NCBI GenBank assembly: GCA_013433145.1
Contig: CM024189.1
Coordinates: 124,001 to 188,000 of the forward strand
DNA: 64,000 nt
Direction of reading: 5' to 3'
Source: Ascaris suum
Lineage: Eukaryota > Nematoda > Chromadorea > Rhabditida > Ascarididae
Shown: positions 36,801 through 49,618 of the stretch, in pieces
Layout of the letters: the number at the start of each line of letters is the position of its first letter
Numbering within the stretch: position 1 is the first letter of the stretch
Position numbers and translations under genes: made by a program
Notes under the pieces: generated by a model
What the model saw: the letters and a program-made list of their open reading frames with translations, nothing else
The model's database searches: none
What the model was told of the DNA's origin: nothing

Positions 36801-37978
36801 GTTCAGCTGCAATATGTAGACAGACGACCATATGAGCTCCCTGCAACCCCTCCCCCTCCAAATGCGTCTTTTGCATGAAACATGAAAAAGTAGAAGAGAT
36901 CGATCCGCAGTACCACATTTACTTCTCAAATCTTCAACTGCTTTTTTTTTAATTGCAGACCTAAGATACAAATATGGGACATCTCTGTTCCCGAGCTGCA
37001 GACCGCGGGGAAGGGTAACGGTCACCGCTACCAACTATGGCACCTTCTAATAAAGTGGTCAAAATTAAGGACGAGGTCTGCCCTTGAAAGTTTTACAACC
37101 ACGCAACTAAATCTGCGCAAAAACACAGCGATTCAATGACCCTACGGTTTTCCGGCACACTCTCACACTCCAGCCCTAGAGCGCTCAGATCGTCACCAAA
37201 CTTCAACATATCTTCGAACATGACTCCGCTTTCCAGAGGTCGGGATAAACAATACTCGTCTTTCAAAAGGCCGAGTAGTATGCAGCTACGAAATCTTATG
37301 ATCACTGTCATAATTTTTTCTAAGCGAGTGGGGTAGCCAAAAATTTTTCTGCTATGTTTTTTAAATGGTCACGGTGGCAGCATCACAGCGAGATAGGCTA
37401 GTGATTGTAACGATTTGGAACAGCCTCGACTCAGCCCTCCAATGCGGTGTCCCAATCTAGGTATGAAGCTCCACCCAGTTCAGACAGCTTCACTGTTTTC
37501 ATGATACTGCGTCACACCTAAAAACAGGACCGGAAATTTTCGAATCCTCGCGCGTCGTGAGACATTCTGGCTATGGACATTTGTCTCACAGACACAATAA
37601 ATTAAGAAATACTAGCCTCCAGTTCAAGGCAAAATGCCTCAAGTTATAAAGCCTCATTTTGCAAGACACGCAACGTGTTAACTTTGAGCAACGAAGGAAT
37701 GGTGCATTAGAGCTGTGAAGTGTTGTACTGAACGAAGATTAACGTGAAGCCATCAAAAACGATCGACGCTAACAAAATCTGGACTCAGAAGGATGTTCAA
37801 CGCCACATAAATCATGTTCTCCCTTGCTTCTTCCTGCAACCGTACAAGTTCTTTTGCGTATGGATTTAGAGAACGTGCATGGATATGCTTGCCTGGCCAT
37901 CGAAAAACGAAGAAAACTAAACGCCACAGAAGTACAAGTATCATAGAAATGCACTTATTAATACTTAAATACACCCAC
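33822..37978 (-). other. PPP1R3-like gene, intron (4.2 kb)
   Basis: Phase 1 intron, donor gtgggt. It contains a possible alternative terminal exon at 36505-36596. Other open frames inside, for example 36243-36536, are not recognised. Confidence 0.6.
36505..36596 (-). CDS. candidate alternative last exon of the PPP1R3-like gene
   Basis: A 92-base segment after a good acceptor (ttctgttgtctacag) encodes PDVMEYAGQVHPNVHYKYTC and ends DEILERQKD with stop TGA. Its entry phase matches the upstream exon, so the two could be joined. The result would lack the YWDSNDGKNY part of CBM21 and the GPYW tail. There is no similarity evidence, and a one-in-three chance of phase match means it may be coincidence. 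Confidence 0.22.
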
Positions 37979-38186
37979 CATCAGAGGGTCCTGCCTCGTA
38001 GCACACGCAGAATTGTATGCTCGCATCTGGACGATCGCCATTCGAAGGAATTTCCACATCAAAGCTAAACGTATCGTATGATTTAGAAGATGAAGGTTGA
38101 AACGTTGCCACGCGATCCGTAAAACTCTTCCACCCATCCGTCGTCAGACGAATAAAAACGCGTTTTTCGAACGCAATGTTCTTCAC
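37979..38186 (-). CDS. PP1 glycogen-targeting subunit (PPP1R3-like), CBM21 middle exon
   Basis: Residues 216-284 and one base of the next codon. It reads VKNIAFEKRVFIRLTTDGWK, SFTD, then SYDTFSFDVEIP and IQFCVCYEAG, matching the PPP1R3 core VxNxAFEKxVxxRxTxDxWKSFTD...DTFSFDI...FAVCYE. The acceptor aaattcaag is followed by GTGAAG in phase 0; the donor is GATG/gtgggt, phase 1. This is the most strongly conserved part of the gene and fixes the family. Confidence 0.92.
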
Positions 38187-40635
38187 CTTGAATTTAGAAG
38201 GTTAATTTATCAAACAATTGCTTGGCAAACACTGTTTGCTTAACCGATAAAATAATTTGGAATTCTTTTTCACTGGCTACTTTTGAGAAGAAATGCTGGG
38301 TGCATCAAAGATTCTGAAATACTGATTTCTCACCGCAGCAACAGGAAAAGCAACGTATAACTGCAAAGCTGGCCGTTTAATGGCTCGATCGTTTCAGTTA
38401 AATGCTACAAATCACGATTTGAAAGGTTCTGCCTTCGTCTTCAAAGAACCTGCAGGGCACTTGCAGGAGCTCCTCATGACGACACGATCGCGTTGCTCGC
38501 TGATTTCGTCCCATACTTTGAGTGGTGACTTATACAGCGAGTCCACGGTGACGTGGGCGTAGTACAGACAGCGAGAATAGCTAAGGCAAGTGGATTTTAG
38601 TGCGGATTATTGTTGGACCTTTACCGTTACCCCTGGAGTGCAGCAGCTGATTTTTGCATCACTCCATTACTCATCCCATTAAATGCTTTCTCAAAACGCC
38701 CACCAGATACACGTCTCTGCCACTTTTGCCTTCGTGGTGGATAAAACCCCAAACCATACTTCCATCAGAATAATTGCAGTCCTGAGATGGTCATTTCAGC
38801 CAATACCCCCGTTTTAATGATTAACAGACGCATCGAAGGCGAAAAACCTTCATGCAAGAAAACGATGTCATCACAAGGTGTAATATCGAACCACTTCCGT
38901 ACAAGGAGTCATCTGGCCAGGTTTCATGTTTATTTCTTCAATGAAGGTGACGCACTCCGCATACGATACGTCCGGAACCCCAGCTTGTTGTGCACAACTC
39001 AGTGAACAGATCTTTCGCTTATTCCGCGCAACTCTGTCATCCTCTTCACTGCCTTTCTCTCATTATTCTCACACTGCTTCAATTAACGACAGTACGCAAT
39101 GCGCCTGAACGAGGATACCACTCGACATTACGTTTCAAATGGCATGAAAGGTTCTCAAATGGGGCACTCGAAGAATTTGAGTATTTCGCCTTGTTTCCTA
39201 TTTTTTTGTACCAGTTGATGATCGCAGGTCGACGTTCCTCATGTGTCATAGCAACAGCGAGGATTGACGTACACTTCCGACAATTGCTGCGTATATAATT
39301 TTAAAAAAAATTGATGAAACGCATAATCCACTGCTTCCAGCACAGATGTCCTTGAAGTAGTGGAAATTTGCCTAAATCTGCATGGGAAAGTTGACGTACA
39401 CTGTGCATCCAAACCACCCTAAATAGGCGATTCGTAACCCAGTTCTTTCCTTTATATGTTTCCGACTACAGTCTTTCCAACTTTCTTATTGAAACTCCCA
39501 AAGTCCGCTTTGCGTTTATTCATACTGTTTAAGTATGCATAAGTACAACTCTCCCTCCTCTCCTCTATCCTTCCAGAAATATCTCGCTCCTTCTCAAAAA
39601 CTTTTCGCGCAATTCGGAAAATGCTCCGTTTTCCATCGAAAGTTTTTTAAGAGACGAATTTTCTAACATTCACGTGACAAACACATTAAATGCACTAGAC
39701 ATCTCGAACCGGTTTTGAGGATGTCAAAGTCTTGCTGGTCTGAAAAAATGCGAATCTAAGACGTGGAGAGATCATTTATGCGGAGGAAACTGTGGAAAGA
39801 AAAACACCATCACAATGCCATGATCGTCACACATCACTATCTGGTAACTAGTGGTTAGGCTAAAAACGAAAAGGTGTGCGACGTGGGTATAGGATGGACA
39901 GGAAGTGTGAAGAACTAGAGGGGGCCTTCTGATTCACTTCACTCTACCACCTTGTACTTTCTCATTTATTCAATCACTCAATTAACAAAATTTTTTTTTA
40001 CCTGAACTTGATTTAACTTTCCTCCTTTTTTCTTTCACCTTGCCTCTACTGAATCTTACTCCATCGCCCTGTTCATTACACTGCATCTTATCCTTTGGTC
40101 GTTCGCCTACTACTTTTTCGTATGATACCAAAACCTCGTTATAGTGCTTTTCCTTGACGCTGCTTCTTGTGTACTGCTTTGCCTATCTACGCGCTTCGAA
40201 AAATTATGAACTAAATTATCTGTATTACACATTTTTGGCTATACGAACTTTGGCTGCGCAGAATCCTTTCCATTCTCCAACTGCGCTAATCGAACGGGTT
40301 TTATGGAACTGCTACCACCGTCCTTCGAAGAAGTCTAAAGGTATATTTCGTTTTCCACTATCCAGATGCACTGAGGTATCCAAAAGGGAGCAATATAGCG
40401 ACATAATCCCTTATAAATAATTATTTCATTTTCTTGTTTAAAATACTTCATTGGTGACAGTCGAACCACTATGGACGAAAACCGATCGAACGAGAATTTG
40501 GAAAGCGCCTTCAACGCCATGCTTTTGGAGACGCCTGCATGCCTTACGGTTTTCTGTTCGCTACCGACCAATAAAAGAGAATAGTCACTGCTCATTTGGT
40601 ATATAGGCACCAACCCTGGTAGAAAAAGCATTCAC
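38187..40635 (-). other. PPP1R3-like gene, intron (2.4 kb)
   Basis: Phase 0 intron with donor gtgaat and acceptor aaattcaag. No recognised gene inside. Confidence 0.65.
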
Positions 40636-40833
40636 CTTGACGGTGCCAACCATGTGGCATATGTCATTCTTGAGCATAACGTTCTCGAGAGCCACCATGC
40701 CCTTCTCAAGAGTTTCCCGGAACTTTACATACTCACTTGCGGGTTGCTTGAAACCGACCACCCAGGTGGCTGATGACTGCTGTGACTCTTCTGCCACGTC
40801 ATCGGCATCCTTTCCAAGTAGTCGCCGTATCAC
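40636..40833 (-). CDS. PP1 glycogen-targeting subunit (PPP1R3-like), CBM21 first exon
   Basis: Residues 150-215, phase 0 on both sides. After a linker (VIRRLLGKDADDVAEESQQS) it encodes the start of CBM21: TWVVGFKQPASEYVKFRETL, E, then VALENVMLKN and GTVK, equivalent to the family pattern F.QP..DY..FR..L....V.LEN..LK....GTVKV. The acceptor gtttgag is slightly unusual but the only one in phase. The donor is AAG/gtgaat. The exon continues directly into the VKNIAFEK exon. Confidence 0.9.
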
Positions 40834-41418
40834 CTCAAACGCTCAAGAATTATTCCAGCAAAAAATGAATGGACAGAAATACACATCCACAGAACAATGA
40901 CACACTGCCCAAGAGTGTGCAACCTCAATTTTCTGTGGCAATACATCTTGCTCTAGACCTGCAGCAAACTTTATTCCAGAGCTGCGACATGAACTTCAAG
41001 AAAATCCATGCCAACAAAACAGCCTTAAGAAAAAACATCTTCCCCTTTGCGCCGCTATCTGCTCGTTTCAAGATCTTAGTTCAGCAATTTTTGTAAAACG
41101 TCTATTAAACACCACATAGCGACCAGACCTCAAAAGAGAGTAGTGCAAGTTTAATTCCAATACCTCAGCTGTAAGAAGCAAGAAAGAAGCACCGGCGACC
41201 TTCCTCATAAAATGTTTATGAACATCAACGCCCACCTTCCATTCTACATTTGCAAGACTCTGCTATCCTGAATTAAACTTCTACAGTATGCTACATTGTT
41301 CCCATGTTCCAAAGCCGTACTCCCCTAAACTCCTAAACTGAAAGCGCGCATGAGCAGACAGCTATGAAAATATAGTTGAAACTAAGCAAGTGACAAGCAA
41401 ATGAAGTGTTCAGCTCAC
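40834..41418 (-). other. PPP1R3-like gene, intron (585 bases)
   Basis: Phase 0 intron, donor gtgagc. Only short open frames. Confidence 0.7.
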
Positions 41419-41663
41419 AGATGGACTGATCATCGGCGGGTAATCGGAGGGCTCGGTCATAACCCGAACAGTGGCAAGTTCTAGCCCACAGTCATCGGCA
41501 AAGCGAACAGTTTTGTGCGGGCTAAGAGCAGCGTTTACTTCCGTACTAGCCAGCGTCATGGATGCACACAATGAGCAAGCATCGGCCAAGCCACTGTCCT
41601 CCCTCGTAAAGCTGATTCGTAAATGTGCCTCCTTCGCGTCCCCTTCCGCCAACGAACCTGCAT
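41419..41663 (-). CDS. PP1 glycogen-targeting subunit (PPP1R3-like), exon with PP1-docking motif
   Basis: About residues 68-149. It contains SPHKTVRFADDCGLELATVR, in which K-T-V-R-F is an RVxF-type docking motif for the PP1 catalytic subunit, followed by FADDxGLxL, characteristic of PPP1R3 proteins. It ends EPSDYPPMISPS at a gtgagc donor, phase 0. The 5' limit is set by an in-frame stop at 41677 and an acceptor ctaccag ending at 41664; a second acceptor (atgcag) six bases further gives the same phase. The docking motif targets the phosphatase to glycogen, where it activates glycogen synthase and inactivates phosphorylase (family knowledge). Confidence 0.85.
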
Positions 41664-42584
41664 CTGGTAGACGCAATCAGTGTGCCATATTTACAGATCA
41701 TTTTCTTAATGCAAAAACTCCTCTCATTAAAGCCCTGCTCAAGTTATTCGCGCTTATAGTAATAATGCTTCAGCGAAGATGCTTGACAACGCGATCTGCA
41801 ACTTATACCGAAAACGATTCACATTTTCAACGACAATGAACTCATCGAATCGCTTCGAGCACTAATTTGCATATGTCATCGGTCACCTATAAACTAAATC
41901 ACACAACCGCGTTTTTATCACTACTATCTGTCTGTTCATGCACAAATGGAGTATGAGATTAAACAATTTCTCTGTTGACTGCGCTTCGTTCTAATATAAT
42001 TTCTTAAAAGCCCGTTGCATCTGCAACCGAAAACAAAAAAGTTGCTCCTCATCCACTAAACAGGGTTGTCCTAAATATAACTTCAGCCTTAGAACAAAGA
42101 GGAAATAAAGCAAGCAAATAATCTGTTGAAGGTATCAACAATATACACAACAGAAAAATTCAAAAGAACGACGGTGGGGATATCTACGAGATGGTTCACG
42201 GCTTAAAACTTGCAAGCGGACTGGAATTACGTGGCCAATTTAGGCCTTCCCTGCGAAATTAGTCTAGAAAGGGACACCAGTATTCCTATCTCCAAAATAT
42301 TTTTACACACCGCCTGTACTATGGCATAGTTTTGACAACCTAATTATACGTACCTGCACTGCAGCGCTTTCTCGTTCTAAATGCAATCTACACGGCATTG
42401 TGCTTCATATGCTCGAACTTACACGGCAAACCATAAAGTACACCACGTTAAGCCGTGTTTGCATTACCTTCCAATACAATGTAAAAAGCTATAGTGTGTT
42501 CCAGAAGAGTGTTAGAACTAGCGTCGATAGTTGGCAATACGCAGTAACATCTTAAACAGTGTTCTAGCTAATAGCCATTGATGG

Positions 42585-42740
42585 AGGCAGTAGTAGTAAA
42601 AAGTACCACTGGCAACACTCAGAAGGCACTATTAACGGCATTAATGTTACACTGGCAACTAGCGATAAGTGCAGTAGTACTAGGCAGTAGTAGCAACAGG
42701 TAAGCAGTACCGATAAAGTGCGGTAGCAGTACCTAAGTAA
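42585..42740 (+). repeat. degenerate AGT/AGC-rich tract
   Basis: Repeated short words (ggcagtagtag, gcagtagtac, agcagtacc) over about 150 bases, a decayed trinucleotide-type simple repeat. Confidence 0.6.
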
Positions 42741-43616
42741 GTAATCAAGGTTGAAGGACGTTACTTTTAATGGCAACATACTCTTCAACAAGAATAAGTA
42801 TTAAAGGCAGTGGCAGTATGTTGTACAAGATAGATAGCTCGACAGTTAAAATAATGGTAAGAGAAGTGGCACAAAGTCCAGCAGCAGGTATTTTTGTAGA
42901 CAGTACCTTTAAATCAAGCATCAAACAAAACAACAGGTTTCACCGTTAGCCGTAAACAGCAATAGTAGATTACGGTCCCTTAGAGTGCTGCCGGAAATTG
43001 CAAGTGAATAACAGTGTGAAAAAAAAAGCGAAGAGTTTCGTTCGCATATGCCTGAGGAGGGGAAAAAATCTTTTAACTCGCTTCTTCCCACTTGAACATT
43101 AAGCAGGAAACGCTGTAGGAATTCGACGTTACACCTAGAAATAGTTGCCAATCGACCATTAACCAATTGGAGAGTTAAAAGCCGACTGCGTTTCAGAGTA
43201 AACAGATTTTGGAAGCACTATCTGGTAGTCGATCAAGACATACGGTTATAACCGAGAACCGAAAATACTGAAAACTCAACTTCAGCCGACAGAGAAGTTG
43301 AAATTTCAACTTGCAACGGCGCATCAACATACTCGACGTCGTCAGCTGGTGAAAGCAACAATCGGTCGTCAACGAACCCTACGTGGCCAAAAGGAGGAAA
43401 CATTACGGCGGAAGAAATACGGTAAACCGAGGCAAGGTTTCCACAAAGGAGACCGAGATGAATTGGCAGCGTATGATTGGCGTGTAATCAGCGGTTCAGA
43501 ATGCAAACCAATGGCTAGATGTAGCGCGCATCGCCCTCATTATCTCAGGTGTTAAAAATGAAGTGATGCGCTCAGCAATTCCTCCTCCTACCCTCTCCCC
43601 CTTTCATCCCGCTCCT

Positions 43617-43648
43617 CCCCCCCCCCTCCAAAAAAAAAAATTTTTTTT
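43617..43648 (+). repeat. C10 / A11 / T8 homopolymer cluster
   Basis: A run of ten C, then tcc, then eleven A and eight T. The A/T part is a palindrome-like pair. The C run is a G run on the - strand. Prone to length variation and sequencing error. Confidence 0.85.
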
Positions 43649-45226
43649 CTTGCACTATTACGTCAATTCCTCACTTGTTAACCGTTACTGATCGTAAATA
43701 TGCGAGAAGCAGGTGGGATACTCTTTTAAAATTTGGCAAAATTGCATCTAAAATATTTTGATGCTACAACGCAAATCAAAAGTTATCAAAAAATATTCTC
43801 GCACTATCAAAATGAGTCACATTTCGGAATTTGGGGAAAAAAAAACAATCTGAATACTACTGCTCTCTTGGGTACGGGAAATAATACTAAACTTCATGCA
43901 ACCATATCTTGGAATATGGAAAGCTATGTAAAAGTTTAGAAAAAATGCTTACCTAATGCCATGAATGCAAGCATTACACTCCCCACGAGAATGATAACAA
44001 GTGATAAATCAAAATGCGAAATATGTAAAGCAATAGTCAACAAAAAGCTGCGTTCTGTTCATTTGAGCGAATCATGGGAATTTTAGCTTTGGTGTCAAAA
44101 AACCTTCCTATTAATTGCAATACAGCACTCTTTGCATTTGACGACAACTGAATGTTACCTTATCACCGATATATAGAAGACCTGCCTGACAGCATTCGTG
44201 CTAGAACGAAGATCGTATAAGTAAAACGGCATGCAACTAAGGATTGAGCCAATACTCAATCATAATTAAACAGATCCATGAACAACATACGATTTACGCA
44301 TTAGCTAGAAATTGAAAAGCTAAATCATGAAGACAACGAAGAAAAGGATAAGAAAAAAACAGCAATGCGAATATTCTGAAAAACAAGGATCTCAATGATC
44401 GCGTGAATAGCAAAACAAAAAATTGAGAAAAAATACAACCGTAGATATGCTGCTTAAATGTTACTCGGCCTGGTTTCTAAAATATGTTTTGAAAAAATTC
44501 ACTTAGTGCCACACTTATTAACCCAGCGAAGCAAAGGCAAAACTGTTTAATTAGTTATGCAACCGATGAATCAAACAGATATTTGTAGTGCTTAAAAATG
44601 GGAAATTTTATGGCGTTGATCAAAAAGAAGAAGCTATAATCAGCGTACAGTACAAATAGATGGGGTTGATATTTGATGCGTTGACGCCGCATGAGCATTT
44701 TGCTGAAATTCTATAGATGTACAAGCAAGAGTGCTAAAAAAAAACCATGACTGCAAACGCAGGAATTCCCCTTCCTCTCTCTCTCCTTAAAAAAATAGCA
44801 GGTCGCACCAATGACATGGATCGGTCTACGTCTTCCCTCATATACAAGTGGCATCAAAACATCTACTTAAATATTCAACAAAAGAAAAAAGAGAAAAACA
44901 AAACTATCAAAAACGGAAGACATATTTGAATATGAGTCTGCTCTCGAAGCACCATGAAAAAAAGATCTCTTACGTTGGTTATTTAAGCAAATACAATATT
45001 TTGTCACGGACGCGCGCTCTATCTGACAGTGTGTCAAATTGGCCGCAAAACGTAGCAAACACTCGTTGCGCACATGAGGGAGTATTAAGCAGGCACCATA
45101 TGCGCTCTAGCATTCACTCACCAGCACAATCGTTTTCGTAAATGCTAATGAGTAATAAACCAATGGCAGTAGGCATCTCCACGCTTTGAGACACCTGCCG
45201 TGAAGTTTGGCAGGGTCTCGACATAC

Positions 45227-45295
45227 CTGGATCAGATCGTGCAATGGAGCTAAAATACCCTTTTCTATGGTTCCAATTAAAACATGAATTGCATC
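45227..45295 (-). CDS. exon-like segment of unknown gene
   Basis: A 69-base segment, phase 0 on both ends, with acceptor ctagttgcag and a perfect donor CAG/gtatgt. It encodes 23 residues, DAIHVLIGTIEKGILAPLHD then LIQ, helical and protein-like. No family recognised and no partner exons identified. It lies on the same strand as, and inside the presumed first intron of, the PPP1R3-like gene. Confidence 0.25.
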
Positions 45296-48200
45296 CTGCA
45301 ACTAGATGCAGCATGATGATGACTTCATCACTCCTTTGTGCGAGAAAGCGTGACAATCACGTGCCTTTCGCTTGCAATAAGATTCGTGGCCAAGAATTCA
45401 CGCCTGTTGATGTATTGTTCGATCCGCTCTAAGCAAACGAGAGCCGCTGAGTGAAGGATTATTGCTGCGTGCCTGGCCGGTTTAAGTGTGCAAAGTCAAT
45501 CGATAATATCAGACGAACCACTTATTTCCGGGATAATTCGAAAATGACTTCATTGCATGCAGCTCCTATTGCAGAAAAGGTTTAATTATATGCACAAATT
45601 TAACTGCAACTTGGCGAATAAATTTTAAGGCAGAAAATTTGAAATATTTTTACCACGGCTATTTTAATCGGCCTACCCGATGAAGATAAGCGGATAAGAA
45701 AGAGAAAAATCCACTCGCCACTTTAATCTTCATCAAATTTCAACAGTTAGGTTGTTGTATTTCAGAAAAATGGCGAATTCATCGCAACCGTAATATCTTA
45801 GTCTGCTGTTTAAAGAAATGCGAGTCCCTACATTATAGTGAAACCGAGGTAAAAGTGGCCAGAAATAAAGGAGTTTTTAAAGTTAGTTTTTTCGACGCAA
45901 TTTTGATTGCATTTCAACCCGCCGGGAATACGATACGAATTCAGAAAATATTCTTTTCTATGACCGGAGATTTTCCAACACTCATGAACTTTGAAGAGCG
46001 TAAAATTTGTGCAATCGAAAGCTGGCTGCCGGCTTCGCTCCTGTACATATGACGTCTGTTTCCATAGAAAGCAATGCGCCTCGAAGCTAGCGACAACAAA
46101 ATCGACGCCCCAGAAATGTTCCCCATGATGACGCAAAAAGATGTTCTGAACACATATATACAGCCGAAAATGGGGCACCCGCTAATGTTCCCTGAATATG
46201 AAATACTTTCGGAGGCTCACTTCACACTGAGGCAAGAAAGTGAACTTCACCGGTTTGCTCAGCAAGGCGTTCATCGTGACACGGATCGGTGGAACAACAG
46301 TGATTCGTCATTGAATTACGTGAGTGTAAGCCGACTATCGCAGAACACTGAAATAAATGCGCCTCATGCAGTCACTGTGTTCGCGTACATGACGTTTCCT
46401 CAAGCGATTACTCTCGAGTATCACCTGTCTATCATTACTCACCTATTAAACGTTAATCGTACATCAAGAAACACCCTCACACACTGCTGGCCCAACGTCG
46501 AGATTTTAATTCCACAATCACCTCTTATAAAGCAGCCACAACGCACTTCACATACCTTTCCCATCCCCAAAGAAATATATTCGGAGAAAAGAATGCTCCT
46601 CGGATGTTTAGCTGTACTATTACATATCAATTCAAATGGAAACCCAGATAGAACAACACCATCACCGACTACAAAGCCATACAATACAATCAAAACACTT
46701 TCCTCGTCCATGAGTTAATGGAAGTGATGTCAAAAATCACTTGACTGCATTACATTTTGATGGCAGATTGCTTTCTAATAATGCACGACTCGTACAAGGT
46801 TGGATCATCTTCGCTGGGAGTAACAAATCTTTCCGACTTTAGACGAACGAGTAAAACGAACAAAAACAGCCCTGATTAAGAAAATCGCTGTGGGTGTTCT
46901 GAACGACTTCGTTCATTCTCCCTTGCCTAGAGCTACTATTGCTAGCATAAGAGCATCGTTCGCCAGCATGAGACCAGCGAAACGTTAAGCTGCCAGCTGA
47001 AAGAAATTCCATCCTGAGTCTGGAATTAGAACGGACACATCACTGCAGCAACCCATTTCAGAAGTGTTCCGGTCATATTTTAAACCAGTTACCTTCGACG
47101 AACTGCATGTCGCTCCAGTCGGGTCCTCCGTCGTCTTCATGCTCCTTAGTTCTTCTCTTTTGGAAGTAACGCTTTATTTCCTCCAACTTTTTACACGCGA
47201 ATCTCCACAGACTCCAAGCTGCATCCCTCTCCCATTACCTCAACCCGGACAATGAAGGAATGATTATGAGGCATGTGAACGCCAACTGTATTCTGAAGTC
47301 GCTAAGTGGGCTTCTGTGGCAAAACACGCGAAACAGAACCAGTAAAGTTGAAGGGAACGAATGCCTGGGAAAGGTTAAACGGCTGTGGTTCTTCAAATCT
47401 GCACTTGATTTAATGACATTTAATCACGTTCAATAAGAAATAATAACGGTAAATGATTGCAAAGACGTACTAAATGAACATAAAAGAAACGCTACAATGT
47501 CATTAGCAAATTATGCTTATAACATAAATGTCGCAGCAAGCACCGCGCTCGCCTTGATCGTTCACCTCATGCTACAAGCCTTTTTTTGAGGATATATTCG
47601 TGGATCAAAACAGCACTGTAACTTTTAAAAGCAAATTTCAAAGTGGATAAGCCGTCGATGATATTATAAAGGCGTCAGACTACATCATGTACTGAAAATC
47701 AAATAGACCATCTAAATGAATGTATTAATTTTTAGAACCTATTAGGTCTCGAATAGAGTGACGACAGATTCTTCAAAACGAAAGTTGAGAAAAACAGATT
47801 CTAGATATCCTCTGTACGAAGGAAAGAGACCTTAGCTAATGCCATGCTGAACACAGACGGATTTGAACGCTGCATGTGGCACATAAGCAGTGATGAAGAA
47901 TGTAAAGTGTATAATCTTCGAACGTCAACATCGTCAAACACAGCAAGTGCAACGAAGTTCGAGGTGCACCTCACCTAATCAAAAGTTTGATAAGTGCATT
48001 AAGAAGTGGTCAAATTAGCAGCTCAAGCAATACATATAAGACAACTGTAGTGTCGGAGGAAATTCTTTTCTCACACAAATCCCATTCATAACAATCGCTT
48101 AATGTTAGATCGAATTCAGCTCACAAAGGACTGTTTTATTTGACTGAACAGTTACCTCAAGTTAAGGAAAAGCAGTCACCTCAAACATTGCAACAAATAT

Positions 48201-49602
48201 AAGTTTTGTCGAACACAAAATGTTACTACTATTACATAAGATTGGTGAAAAACTCCAGCATCAAACTCATTTTTCTCCACTTCTTTCCTGCACAGACACC
48301 TGTTAGTAGGTTTAACTAGTGTCAATAAGAAGAACGCCCCTCCTTAAAACAAGACCTCCGAAGCGCTACCTAAACTGGATGCTGTTAACGACCAAAATGA
48401 AAATGCCTGCAAATCCCGATCACTGCATCAAATCACAAAGCGATTGCTTACGAAAAGCTACCAATCCCATAATATAGGCAGGATATTGTGCCAGAAAAAT
48501 CCGTTCTCTGTTGCTCGACGAACCTGACAGCTATCAATATAAAAGTCAACTGCACGCTCGATTACAGCTTTTGCAAAAGTCATCCAACCCATCCGATCAT
48601 CGCAATGCGACATGTTTATTAGCCCGACATTTCAGGAGACTGACGGGGAAACGTGTTGAACTGTTGCCGGCTGGGGCCCATCACTACAGGATAAATGTTA
48701 CCACAGCTGAAGGTTTATTTATCATAACAGGCACGCGACGTTTTACCAGTCAGCTTGAAATCCTAGCTGTAAGTTCAGCACTGCGAAGCTCACGGTATGC
48801 TTTATTCGTACTCTATGAAAATGTGTAGCAATACCCTTCCCCCTTCCTGTAACTGCATCAAATCCTCTACAGCAGAGATGACGGTGCGCATTACACAACA
48901 ACTGTATCGTATACTGCACATGATACAAAGCTCAGTATTTATCGGGTTGATTCTGCAATATAAGAATGCACTTCTCACAAATCAACCCCACCAGCCTCTC
49001 TAGTTTTTGTGTCGCGGCGTAACTGAAGGGTGAACAATGTCTTACCGCCAAACCTCATGTGAGGTAGAAAAAAAATGCATAGGCAAAGAAGTCACGTGTT
49101 AACTCTGATAGTCTGTGGTCCCATCAGCAAGCATAAAATTCATATTCTCCACCTTCAGCAAGATTATTCGCTTCCTGTGCGTAATTTACTAAAACGCTCC
49201 GCAAAGCTCTTTTCATTAACATTGTTAAAAGACGTTCTTTCGAGAGAGGAACGACTTAGAAAATAGCGGGAGATCATTTCTGGTTTATTATGAGAGAAAG
49301 TGACCGTGACTTTCCTTTATCAAAGAAGAGTACTTATCATTTCGCAAAATTGGGGAATTAAAGGCGTACCAAAAAGTTCTGAATATACCTATCGGTGGTT
49401 TTATTACAGCATCCTAAGTGATACCGGACAAATGCGTTGATTGCCAAGTTACAGCGTTTTTCCGCCCATAAGCTCTGCGCACTATGGCACTCATAATTTC
49501 AAAACGACACGTACTAGACCGAAGGTGGAAGAGAAAACGGTTGCGTCTTTAAGAAATTTGAAAACGAACAAATGTTTGGGATGAAAGCAGAATGAGGTGG
49601 GC

Positions 49603-49618
49603 GGGGGGGGGGGGGGGG
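49603..49618 (+). repeat. G16 homopolymer
   Basis: Sixteen G followed by a GGGAGGGAG context; a likely G-quadruplex-forming tract on the + strand. Confidence 0.9.
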
